Assembly: GCF_011045015.1 (NCBI RefSeq)
Contig: NZ_JAAKZY010000041.1
Coordinates: 1-57,257 of the forward strand
Reading direction: 5' to 3'
From: Streptomyces scabichelini
GTDB taxonomy: Bacteria > Actinomycetota > Actinomycetes > Streptomycetales > Streptomycetaceae
Length of the DNA stretch: 57,257 nt
A program made the position numbers and the translations under genes. A model generated the notes under the pieces. It was not told the DNA's origin. It made no database searches and saw only the letters and a list, made by a program, of their open reading frames with translations. Shown piece by piece: positions 34,111-42,290 of the stretch (position 1 is its first letter; every line of letters starts with the position of its first letter).

Positions 34111-36717
34111 ATGTCCGGTCTCTTTCGAGCCGCTACGCATGGTGACGTCCGGTCCACGTACCGCCGCGGGATTCACGAGCCGACCCCGGAACGGTCACAG
34201 GGGCTGCGCAAGCGTCCTGGACGCGCTGTAATTGCGGACGTGGTCAGTGAGGGCGCTGCGCGACGTAGAACGGGAACGCTGCGTGCCGAACTTGCCCTCA
34301 AGACCCTCAACGCGGAACCCGGATCCCGCGAGCGGCTACGCAGCGTCGTCGAGCTGGCCCTCGTCTTCAGCGGCGCGGTGGTCGCCGCCGTGTACGCGCC
34401 TCAGGAGGACGACCGGCTGGCCCTGGTGGAGTCCGCGGGCGTACCGCGGACCCTGTACGGGCTGCCCGACAGCTATCCCCTCTCCGGCGGCTCGCCCGCG
34501 GCGGACGCGTACCGTCTCGGACAGCCGCTGTGGCTCAGCCCCGAGGAACTCGCCGTGGGCCCCGACACCCGGCGGACGTCCGTGGGGGACTTCTGGCTGG
34601 CCGCCGTACCGCTGCCCACGGCTCCGCGCGAGGGCGGCTGTCTGCTCGCCGTGACCGACAGCCCCGGCGGCTTCGACGGCGAGGAGCGGCAGTGCCTCGG
34701 GCTGCTCGCCGAGGCCATGGTCTGCCCGGTGCCGTCCCGGCTCGCGCCCGAGGCCGCCGAGGATGTCCTGCCCAGCCGCTCGTTCAGCCTGGCCATGGAC
34801 ACCGGGCGGGTCGAGGTCGACGACGAGACGCTGGAACTGTTCGGCATCGGCCGGGAGGCTTTCGACGGCAAGGTCGAAACCCTGCTGGGGATGACCGTGC
34901 CGGAGGACCTGCCCGCGCTGATGTCCGTGGTGGAGGCGGACCACATGTCCATCGGCGACCGCGAGCTGGAGTTCCGTATCCGCCGGCCCTCCGGGGAGCA
35001 GAAGTGGCTCAGGTTGCGCGGACGGCTGCTGCCCGCCGCCGACGGGGGCCCGGACCGGCTCGTGGGCACGGTCGCGGACGCCTCGAAACTGCGGTCCGGC
35101 GTCAACGAGGTGGCCCGCGTCCAGCGTCTCGCCGCGGCCCTGGCCACCGCGGGCACGGTCCGTGACGTCAGCCAGGCCGTGGTCGCCGCCCTGCGCCGGC
35201 CGCTGCAGGCCGACCGGATCGCGCTGGCCGAGCTGGAGGGCGACCGCCTCGTCGTCACCGTCCTCGACCCGCCCGAGCCGGAGTCATGGCCCGAGGTGTG
35301 GCGCACCGAGTGGCGCTCGGAGTGGCCCGACGCGCCCGTACGCGCCATGCCGACCCTGGCGGCCGCCCTCCGCGAGGGGCGCCCGGCGATCTGGCCCGCC
35401 GGGACCCCGCTGGAACCCACGCTCGCCGATGTCGGACCCGGCGGACTCGCCATCCTGCCGCTGCCGGCCGGCGGACGCATGGCCGGTGCCTGTCTGATCG
35501 GCTGGGACACCCCGCACGACTTCGGCCCCGACGAGCGCGCCCTGCTCACCGCCTCCGCCGGGCTCGCGGGCCAGGCCCTGATGCGCGCCCACGCCTTCGA
35601 CGCCGAACACGAACTGGTCGCCACGCTCCAGCGCACCCTGCTCCCGCGCCGACTGCCCACCCTGCCGGGCGCGGTCGCCGTCGCCCGCTATCTGCCCACC
35701 ACGGCGGGCCTGGAGGTCGGCGGCGACTGGTACGACGTGATCCCCCTGCCCAACAACCACGTCGCCCTCGTCATCGGCGACGTCCAGGGGCACAACGCCG
35801 GAGCCGCGACCCTCATGGGCCAGATGCGCACCGCCCTGCGCGCGTACGCCATCGAGGGACATCCCCCGGACGTGGTGGTCGCGCACGCCAACCGGCTGCT
35901 CATGGACATGGAGACCGACCTCTTCGCCACCTGCTGCTACGTCGACGTCGACATGGAGGAGGGCACGGCCTGGTGCGTACGGGCCGGACACCTGCCCCCG
36001 GTCCTGCGCCATCCCGACGGCACCACCGAGGTTGTGAACACGGAGGGCGGACCGCCGCTCGGCGTCGTCACGCAGGCCGACTTCCCGATGACCGAGATAC
36101 CGCTGCGGCCGGGCACGCTGGTGGCACTGACCACGGACGGTCTCGTCGAGTCCGCCGAACTCGACATCGAGGACGGGCTGAGCCGCATGGCCGACGAACT
36201 GGCGGCCTCCGACCCCACCCACCTCGGGCTCGTGGCCGACGCCCTGCTCGCCGACGCCAACCGCAGCGACGACGTGGCCCTGCTGCTCATGCGCTACGAC
36301 GGCATGGCGCTGCGGCCCGAGCGCGACAGCTGGACGGTGTGGCGCGTACCCCAGGCCGTCGGGCACGCCCGCCGCTTCACCAAGCGCACCCTGCGCGCCT
36401 GGGGCGTGACCGAAGAGACCGACGCCATCCTGCTGGTGGTCTCCGAACTGGTCACCAACGCTCTCGTGCACACCGACGGCCAGGTCCGGCTCGACCTCAC
36501 CCTCATCAACAACCGCTTCCGCGTGGCGGTCGCCGACGCCTCACCGCGTTCGCCCGTCAAGCCCACCAGCATCGGCTGGGAAGCCACGGGCGGCCGGGGC
36601 ATCCTCCTGGTCGAGGCCCTGTCGGCGGCCTGGGGAACGGTCCCGGCCGGCGGCGGCAAGCAGGTGTGGAGCGAGATCGCCCTGCACTCAGCCGTACGCT
36701 CCACCGATCCGTCCTAG
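34111..36717 (+). CDS. GAF-PAS-GAF-SpoIIE phosphatase with C-terminal HATPase (RsbW-like) domain
   Basis: 868 residues. Domains in order: GAF-like (about 60-205), PAS (about 220-325), GAF (about 340-490), PP2C/SpoIIE (about 505-730; GGDWYDVIPLPNNHVALVIGDVQGHN, TTDGLVES, SDDVALLLMRYD) and a histidine-kinase-like ATPase (about 745-865; VSELVTNALVHT and GGRGILLVEALS). Phosphatase and anti-sigma-kinase activities are thus in one chain, which could switch a partner anti-anti-sigma factor both ways. ATG 34111 has GAGGA 6 bp upstream; GTG 34240 is a possible shorter start. It is divergent from a phosphatase of the same front-end architecture. Confidence 0.88.
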   Translation: MSGLFRAATHGDVRSTYRRGIHEPTPERSQGLRKRPGRAVIADVVSEGAARRRTGTLRAELALKTLNAEPGSRERLRSVVELALVFSGAVVAAVYAPQEDDRLALVESAGVPRTLYGLPDSYPLSGGSPAADAYRLGQPLWLSPEELAVGPDTRRTSVGDFWLAAVPLPTAPREGGCLLAVTDSPGGFDGEERQCLGLLAEAMVCPVPSRLAPEAAEDVLPSRSFSLAMDTGRVEVDDETLELFGIGREAFDGKVETLLGMTVPEDLPALMSVVEADHMSIGDRELEFRIRRPSGEQKWLRLRGRLLPAADGGPDRLVGTVADASKLRSGVNEVARVQRLAAALATAGTVRDVSQAVVAALRRPLQADRIALAELEGDRLVVTVLDPPEPESWPEVWRTEWRSEWPDAPVRAMPTLAAALREGRPAIWPAGTPLEPTLADVGPGGLAILPLPAGGRMAGACLIGWDTPHDFGPDERALLTASAGLAGQALMRAHAFDAEHELVATLQRTLLPRRLPTLPGAVAVARYLPTTAGLEVGGDWYDVIPLPNNHVALVIGDVQGHNAGAATLMGQMRTALRAYAIEGHPPDVVVAHANRLLMDMETDLFATCCYVDVDMEEGTAWCVRAGHLPPVLRHPDGTTEVVNTEGGPPLGVVTQADFPMTEIPLRPGTLVALTTDGLVESAELDIEDGLSRMADELAASDPTHLGLVADALLADANRSDDVALLLMRYDGMALRPERDSWTVWRVPQAVGHARRFTKRTLRAWGVTEETDAILLVVSELVTNALVHTDGQVRLDLTLINNRFRVAVADASPRSPVKPTSIGWEATGGRGILLVEALSAAWGTVPAGGGKQVWSEIALHSAVRSTDPS

Positions 36718-36726
36718 GCTTTCGGC

Positions 36727-37269
36727 GTGCTGCGTCTCCTCCTGGTGTCCGACACCCACCTCCCCAAGCGCGCCAAGGAGCTCCCGGCCCCGCTTCTCGC
36801 CGAGCTCCCGCGCGCCGACGTCGTGATCCATGCCGGCGACTGGGTGGACGCCGCCACCCTCGACCTCCTGGAGAGCCGGTCGAACCGGTTGATCGGCGTG
36901 TACGGCAACAACGACGGCCCCGAGCTCAGGGCCCGCCTGCCCGAGGTGGCCCGCGCCGACCTGGACGGTCTGCGCCTCGGGGTCGTCCACGAGACCGGCG
37001 CCGCGGCGGGCCGCGAGCGCCGCTGCGCCGCCCGCTTCCCCGACCTCGACGTGCTGGTCTTCGGCCACAGCCACATCCCGTGGGACACCACGACCTCGAC
37101 CGGTCTTCGCCTGCTCAACCCCGGTTCACCCACCGACCGCCGCCGCCAGCCCCACTGCACGTACATGACCGCACTCGTGGACGACGGCCGCCTCACGGAC
37201 GTACACCTGCACCGGCTGCCGTCCCGTCATCCCGACGCGCTCAGCGCCGGCTCCCGCGACGACGCCTGA
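36727..37269 (+). CDS. YfcE-type metallophosphoesterase
   Basis: 180 residues of calcineurin-like phosphodiesterase. Metal-binding blocks are VSDTHLP, VVIHAGDW, VYGNNDG, and VFGHSHIPWD followed by LLNPGSPTDRRR. GTG 36727 begins 9 bp after the phosphatase stop, so it is cotranscribed with the regulator. Family members cleave phosphodiesters such as bis-p-nitrophenyl phosphate or cyclic nucleotides; the natural substrate is unknown. Its last 29 bp overlap the 3' end of the convergent coxG-like gene. Confidence 0.88.
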   Translation: MLRLLLVSDTHLPKRAKELPAPLLAELPRADVVIHAGDWVDAATLDLLESRSNRLIGVYGNNDGPELRARLPEVARADLDGLRLGVVHETGAAAGRERRCAARFPDLDVLVFGHSHIPWDTTTSTGLRLLNPGSPTDRRRQPHCTYMTALVDDGRLTDVHLHRLPSRHPDALSAGSRDDA

Positions 37270-37927
37270 GACGTCCCAGCACGGCGAGGACCGCGGCGAC
37301 GGCGGCCGCGGCGGTCAGGGCGCGTTTGGCGACCGACGGACCTGCCGTCCGTACGAGATCGATCGGCTCGGCCGGTGCGGATGCGGGTGCGGGCGTGGTC
37401 GAGGGCTCGGCCCCGGTCTCGGCCCCGTTCTCGGTCCCGGCCTTGGCCTCGGGCCCGGTCTCGGGTGTGGTGGCCGTGGGCTCCGTCCGGTGCAGTTGCT
37501 CGGACAGGCACGTCGCGAACTGGCCGACCAGCTTGTCGCCCACCTCGGCCATGACGCCGCGTCCGAACTGGGCCGGGCGTCCGGTCACCGTCAGATCGGT
37601 CCGGACGGACACGGCCGTTCCGCCGTCGCGTTCGGCCAGCGTGCCGGTGACGGTGGCGCGTGCGGTGCCCTGGCCGCGGGTCTCCTTTCCGCCGGCGACG
37701 AGGACCATCCGGTGGGCGGTCTCGTCCTGCTCCTCGAAGACCGCGGTACCCCGGTAGGTGACGGTGATCGGCCCGACCTTGACCTTCACCGATCCGGTCA
37801 CGGTCTTGCCGTCGTACTCCTCCACCGTCGCCCCCGGCATGCACGGGGCGACCCGCTCGATGTCGAGGAGCAGCGGCCACGCCTCCTGGATCGGGACAGG
37901 GACGGTGAACTCGTGGTGCAGTTCCAT
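37241..37927 (-). CDS. coxG: CoxG-like SRPBCC protein with C-terminal membrane anchor
   Basis: 228 residues. Residues 1-150 are a CoxG/SRPBCC fold: MELHHEFTVPVPIQEAWPLLLDIERVAPCMPGA and FGRGVMAEVGDKLVGQFATCL. A Pro/Ala/Glu/Thr-rich linker follows, then a short hydrophobic segment (about 200-217) and a basic tail RLRRRRGSRR, so it is probably tail-anchored. In CO dehydrogenase systems CoxG helps anchor the enzyme to the membrane. It is the last gene of the cox-like operon, 13 bp behind the xdhC-like gene. Confidence 0.85.
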   Translation of the reverse strand: MELHHEFTVPVPIQEAWPLLLDIERVAPCMPGATVEEYDGKTVTGSVKVKVGPITVTYRGTAVFEEQDETAHRMVLVAGGKETRGQGTARATVTGTLAERDGGTAVSVRTDLTVTGRPAQFGRGVMAEVGDKLVGQFATCLSEQLHRTEPTATTPETGPEAKAGTENGAETGAEPSTTPAPASAPAEPIDLVRTAGPSVAKRALTAAAAVAAVLAVLGRLRRRRGSRR

Positions 37928-37940
37928 AGGTTCCTCCTCG

Positions 37941-39068
37941 TCATTGTTCCCGCGGACGTACCCGTGGACGTTCCCGCGGGTGGATCGCCCCGGCCGTCGC
38001 CGTCAGGGGTGCGCCGCTGCCGCCCCAGCGCAGCGCGACGATCTCGGCGGCGACGGACACGGCCACCTCTTCGGGCGTACGCGCGCCGAGGTCGAGGCCG
38101 ACGGGCGAGCGCAGCCGGGCCAGTTCGTGTTCGCCGAGCCCGGCCTCGCGCAGCCGCTTCATCCGGTTGTCGTGCGTACGTCGGCTGCCCATCGCCCCGA
38201 TGTACGCGGCCGGGCGGCGCAGCGCCTCCTCCAGGAGCGGTACGTCGAACTTCGGGTCATGGGTCAGGACGCAGACGACCGTGCGCCCGTCGGTGGCCGT
38301 GGTGTGCAGATAGCGGTGCGGCCAGTCGACGACGACCTCCACGCCCTCCGGGAAGCGTTTCGGTGTGGCGAAGACGGGGCGGGCGTCGCACACGGTGACC
38401 CGGTAGCCGAGGAAGTCGCCGATCCGGGCCACCGCCGCCGCGTAGTCGATCGCGCCGAAGACCAGCATCCGGGGCGGCGGCGCGAAGGAGTGCAGGAACA
38501 CGGTGACGGCGTCCTCACGCCGTTCGCCGTGCGGGCCGTAGTGCCGCTGCCCGGTGGCGCCCTGGGCCAGTTCGCCCCGTGCGTCGGCGGTCACCGCCAC
38601 GTCCAGGCCACTCGCACCGAGCGATCCGGACACCTCGTCCGGCCAGACGGCGAGCGTCGCTCCGCGCAGGGCGGGGCCGTCGGTCACCGTCGCCACGGTG
38701 ACCGGGCGTCCCGCCGTCACCGACTCCGCGACCGCGCCGAAGGAGGGATCGAGGGCAGCCGTCACCGGCCGCACAAGGAGGGTGATCTCCCCGCCACAGG
38801 TGAGCCCGACGGCGAACGCGTCCTCGTCGCTGTAGCCGAAGGTCTCCAGCCGGGCCTCGCCACTCGCCACGACCTCCTGCGCCAGCTCGAACACCGCGCC
38901 CTCGACGCATCCCCCGGACACACTGCCCACGACCTCGTCACCCGGCCCCACGGCCATGGCGGCGCCCGGCTCGCGGGGTGCGCTGCGACTGACCGCGACG
39001 ACCGTGGCGAGCCCGAAGGGCGCCCCGTCCGCGTACCACCGGCTGAGCGCCGGGAGGATCTCACGCAT
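37941..39068 (-). CDS. XdhC/CoxF-type molybdenum cofactor insertion protein
   Basis: 375 residues. An XdhC N-terminal domain (GLATVVAVSRSAPREPGAAMAVGPGDEVVGSVSGGCVEGAVFELA in family terms) contains the conserved S-G-G-C Cys. A C-terminal Rossmann-like domain has MLVFGAIDYAAAVARIGDFLGYRVTVCDARPVFATP, then LTHDPKFDVPLLEEAL and YIGAMGSRRTHDNRMKRL. Such proteins bind and sulfurate Mo cofactor before insertion into the hydroxylase large subunit. GGAG lies upstream of ATG 39068. Confidence 0.9.
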   Translation of the reverse strand: MREILPALSRWYADGAPFGLATVVAVSRSAPREPGAAMAVGPGDEVVGSVSGGCVEGAVFELAQEVVASGEARLETFGYSDEDAFAVGLTCGGEITLLVRPVTAALDPSFGAVAESVTAGRPVTVATVTDGPALRGATLAVWPDEVSGSLGASGLDVAVTADARGELAQGATGQRHYGPHGERREDAVTVFLHSFAPPPRMLVFGAIDYAAAVARIGDFLGYRVTVCDARPVFATPKRFPEGVEVVVDWPHRYLHTTATDGRTVVCVLTHDPKFDVPLLEEALRRPAAYIGAMGSRRTHDNRMKRLREAGLGEHELARLRSPVGLDLGARTPEEVAVSVAAEIVALRWGGSGAPLTATAGAIHPRERPRVRPREQ

Positions 39069-39183
39069 GGCCTGCTCCTTTCACCACCGCGGCCCGGTCG
39101 GGACCGGTGCGGCGAGGGGCTGCCGCATCGGCCGTTCGTCCGCTGCCCCCGGCGCACGCCCGCGCCCCGCCGCCGCAAGGGCC

Positions 39184-40341
39184 TCACGCTTTACGATCCG
39201 CACGATCCGCTCCTCTCACCACCGCCGCCAGGTGTTCAAGGGCGGCCAGGCTGTGGCCTTCGACGAACGCGTCCACGCTCGGGAGCGCGGCCGCCATGCC
39301 GGCGGCGAGGGGCGCGTAACCGGGGCGGGCCTTGCGTGGATTGGCCCAGATCACCCGGTGTGCCAGCCGGTGCAGGCGCCGCATCTGGGCCGCGAGCAGG
39401 GCAGGATCGCCGCGCTCCCAGCCGTCCGACAGCACGACGACCACCGCGCCTCGCGCGAGGCCGCGCTGACCCCACCGGTCGAGGAAGGCCCGCAGCAGCT
39501 CGCCGAGCCGGGTGCCGCCGCGCCAGTCCGGTACGGCGGCCGTGACCGCGGCCAGCGCCGCGTCGGGGTCGCGGTGCGTCAGTTCGCGGGTCACCCGGGT
39601 CAGCCGCGTACCGATGGTGAACACCTCCGTACGCACCCGGGCGCCATGGGTGGCGGCGTGCGCGAACCGCAGCAGCGCGTCCGCGTACGGCGCCATCGAA
39701 CCGCTCACGTCCACCAGCAGCACCACCCGGCGGGGCCGCTCGGCCCGCGCGCGCAGTCGCGGGAGCGCGGGTTCCCCGCCGCGGCGCAACACCTCCCGTA
39801 CCGTGCGCCGCGGATCGATGACGCCGCGCCGGGCGGGCCGCAGCCGGGCCGTGCGCCGGGGCTCCCCGCGCAACGCGAACACGGCCAGCAGCCGCCGCAG
39901 TTGGTCGCGTTCGGCCGTGCTCAGCTCCGAGAAGTCGCGGTGCCGCAGCACTTCGGCCGAGCTCGCGAGGACGGCCGAGGGCGCCGCGTCCCGCTCCCCT
40001 TCCCCAGGTGTGGCCGGTGCCGCCTCCCGCGCGACCATCCGCATGCGCGGCGGGGGAGCGCCGCGCACCGCCCGGCGCTCCGGTGCCACGCCGCCGAAGT
40101 ACGCGGCGAAGACCCGCTCGTACCGCTCCAGATCGTCCCGGCTCCCGCACAGCGTGAGCCGTCCCGCCCAGTACACGTCGGACCGCAGCCCGGGCCGCAG
40201 CACATCGAGCGCACCGAGAAAGGCCTGCACGCGGTCGGGACCCGCGTCGATCCCGGCGGCGCGCAGGGCACGGCCGAAGCCGACGAGAACGGCGGGCCCG
40301 TCGCGCCCCATACGGTCATTCGTACCGGTGCCGCGCTCCAT
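39184..40341 (-). CDS. coxE: CoxE-type VWA-domain protein
   Basis: 385 residues. The C-terminal half is a von Willebrand A domain with MIDAS motif DVSGS (211-215), Thr in GGTRLGE and Asp in LSDGWERGD. The N-terminal region matches CoxE (LVGFGRALRAAGIDAGPDRVQAFLGALDVL). With the MoxR AAA+ ATPase encoded just upstream it should form the maturation machine for the Mo hydroxylase active site. A dispersed repeat copy separates the two genes. Confidence 0.88.
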   Translation of the reverse strand: MERGTGTNDRMGRDGPAVLVGFGRALRAAGIDAGPDRVQAFLGALDVLRPGLRSDVYWAGRLTLCGSRDDLERYERVFAAYFGGVAPERRAVRGAPPPRMRMVAREAAPATPGEGERDAAPSAVLASSAEVLRHRDFSELSTAERDQLRRLLAVFALRGEPRRTARLRPARRGVIDPRRTVREVLRRGGEPALPRLRARAERPRRVVLLVDVSGSMAPYADALLRFAHAATHGARVRTEVFTIGTRLTRVTRELTHRDPDAALAAVTAAVPDWRGGTRLGELLRAFLDRWGQRGLARGAVVVVLSDGWERGDPALLAAQMRRLHRLAHRVIWANPRKARPGYAPLAAGMAAALPSVDAFVEGHSLAALEHLAAVVRGADRADRKA

Positions 40342-40359
40342 GTCGCCTCACCCCCCGCT

Positions 40360-40502
40360 CGAGCGAAGCCGAGAGTGGGGAGCGACCAGCGCCCCGTAAG
40401 GGGCGCGGGGAACTGCGCGACCAGCCACCACGAACCCGCAGCTTCGAACCGCGCCCCCACCGGCCCACAGGGTCATCACCGTTCTCCCAGCGGAGCGCTC
40501 AG
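40360..40502 (-). repeat. Dispersed 3'-end repeat, copy 3
   Basis: Read on the minus strand it begins with GAGCGCTCCGCTGGGAGAAC, contains CTGCGGGTTCGTGGTGGC and GTCGCGCAGTTCCCCGCGCC with a GCGCCCC/GGGGCGC hairpin, and ends in CACTCTCGGC. It aligns to copy 1 in inverted orientation over its whole central part. It provides the last codons and stop of the MoxR gene. It lies inside an operon, between two same-strand genes. Confidence 0.85.
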
Positions 40503-41423
40503 CATCGCCGCCAGATCGAGTCCACGCGCCCTCTCCACATCCTCCCGGTACTTCAGGACCGCCCCCAGGGTCGCCACCGCCAGTTCCGCGTCGACCTCCG
40601 TCGCGCCCAGCGCGTCCAGGGCCTGAGCCCAGTCGATCGTCTCGGCCACACCGGGCGGTTTGACCAGCTCCTCCGCGCGCAGGGCCTGCACAAGGCCCGT
40701 CACCTGCTCGGCGAGCCGCGCGGTCACGCCCGGCAACCGCCTTCGCACGATGGCGAGTTCACGGGCGAAGCCCGGATGGTCGAACCAGTGGTACAGACAG
40801 CGTCGCTTCAGCGCGTCGTGGACCTCGCGGGTGCGATTCGAGGTGATCACCACCACGGGTGGTGACTGGGCGCGCAGGGTGCCGAGTTCGGGAATCGTGA
40901 CGGTGTACTCGGACAACAGCTCCAGCAGGAACGCCTCGAACTCGTCGTCGGCACGGTCGACTTCGTCGACGAGCAGGACACACGGCTGGGTCTCCAGCGC
41001 ACGCAGCAGTGGCCTGGCGACGAGAAAACGCCGCCCGTACAGCTCACTCTCCAGACGGTCGGCATCCGCGACGCCCGCCGCCTCGGCCGCCCGCAGGTGC
41101 AGCAACTGGCGTGGAAAGTCCCAGTCGTACAGAGCCTGCGAGGCGTCGATGCCCTCGTAGCACTGAAGCCGGATCAGCGGGGCGTCCAAGGCCTCGGCGA
41201 GAGCGGACGCGAGCGAGGTCTTGCCCACGCCCGCGTCCCCCTCACAGAAGATCGGCCGATGCAGCCGCAGGGCGAGAAAGCAGGCGACCGCCAGCCCGTC
41301 ATCGACGAGGTATCCGCTCTTCTCGAGCCGGCCGCGCACCTCATCGGGCCCGGTCGGCCACCCCGAGCCGCTGCCGGGCAGGTCGTCGCCGGCCCCCGCC
41401 GACGACGAAGCCGGTCCTTCCAT
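40476..41423 (-). CDS. coxD: MoxR-family AAA+ ATPase (CoxD-like)
   Basis: 315 residues. Walker A is GDAGVGKT (Lys68), Walker B LLVDEVDRADDEFEAFLLELLSE, sensor 1 ITSNRTREVHDALKRRCLYHW. These match CoxD, the AAA+ chaperone needed to build the Mo-Cu site of CO dehydrogenase, and homologues in other Mo hydroxylase operons. It works with the VWA protein. The N-terminal about 25 residues are low-complexity. The C-terminus SAPLGER is encoded by the dispersed repeat. Confidence 0.9.
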   Translation of the reverse strand: MEGPASSSAGAGDDLPGSGSGWPTGPDEVRGRLEKSGYLVDDGLAVACFLALRLHRPIFCEGDAGVGKTSLASALAEALDAPLIRLQCYEGIDASQALYDWDFPRQLLHLRAAEAAGVADADRLESELYGRRFLVARPLLRALETQPCVLLVDEVDRADDEFEAFLLELLSEYTVTIPELGTLRAQSPPVVVITSNRTREVHDALKRRCLYHWFDHPGFARELAIVRRRLPGVTARLAEQVTGLVQALRAEELVKPPGVAETIDWAQALDALGATEVDAELAVATLGAVLKYREDVERARGLDLAAMLSAPLGER

Positions 41424-41438
41424 GCGTGCGATCGGCCC

Positions 41439-42290
41439 TCACCCCATCCCGGCGGCGGCCAGCACCGCGCGCCGTGTGAGCACCCTGGCCAGGTGCGCCC
41501 GGTACTCGGGTGAGGCCGACGGGTCGGCGGAGGGGCGCGTGCCCTCCGCCGCCGACCGGGCCGCTCGCGCCACGCCGTCCGCGTCGGCACCCGCGAGGGC
41601 TTCCTCCGCCGCCGACGCCCGCAGCGGTGTCGACCCCATGTTGGTGAGGCCGATCCGTGCCTCGGCGATGTGGCCGTCGTCGCGGCGTACGAGTGCCGCC
41701 ACGCCGACCATGGCCCAGTCCTGCGCCACGCGGCTGAACTTCTCGTAGTGGAAGCCCCAACCGTCGGTCTTCGGTATCCGCACCTCGACCAGCAGCTCGT
41801 CGGGGCGCAGCGCGGACTGCAGATAGTCGACGAAGAACTCCCTTGCCGGGATGGTGCGTCGGCCGTCAGGGCCCGCCGCGACCAGTTCGGCGTCGAGGGC
41901 GAGGGCCACCGCGGGCAGGTCACCGGCGGGGTCGGCGTGTGCGAGCGAGCCACCGAGGGTGCCCCGATGGCGTACGGCCGGATCGGCGACCGTCGCCGTG
42001 GCCGCCGCGAGCAGTCCCGCGTGCCGGCGTACCAGCGGATCGGCGATGACGTCGTGGTGCGTCGTCATCGCGCCGATGACCAGCGTGCCGCCGTCCTCGC
42101 GCACCCCGCGCAGCTCGGGGATCCGGCCGACGTCGACGACGAGTTCGGGGAAGGCGAGCCGCAGCCTCAGCAGCGGCAGCAGGCTCTGCCCGCCCGCCAG
42201 CACCTTCGCTTCCTCGCCCGCGTCCGCCAGCGTGCGCACGGCCTCGTCGACGCTCGCGGGCCTGGCGTACTCGAATGCCGGAGGAATCAT
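41439..42290 (-). CDS. coxM: Molybdenum hydroxylase FAD-binding medium subunit (CoxM-like)
   Basis: 283 residues. FAD-binding motifs of the CODH/xanthine oxidase medium subunit are present: VLAGGQSLLPLLRLRLA near residue 30 and TLGGSLAHADPAGDLP near residue 110. It carries electrons from the 2Fe-2S centres to the acceptor. The ATG at 42290 has GGAGG 7 bp upstream and overlaps the large-subunit stop (ATGA). Confidence 0.92.
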   Translation of the reverse strand: MIPPAFEYARPASVDEAVRTLADAGEEAKVLAGGQSLLPLLRLRLAFPELVVDVGRIPELRGVREDGGTLVIGAMTTHHDVIADPLVRRHAGLLAAATATVADPAVRHRGTLGGSLAHADPAGDLPAVALALDAELVAAGPDGRRTIPAREFFVDYLQSALRPDELLVEVRIPKTDGWGFHYEKFSRVAQDWAMVGVAALVRRDDGHIAEARIGLTNMGSTPLRASAAEEALAGADADGVARAARSAAEGTRPSADPSASPEYRAHLARVLTRRAVLAAAGMG

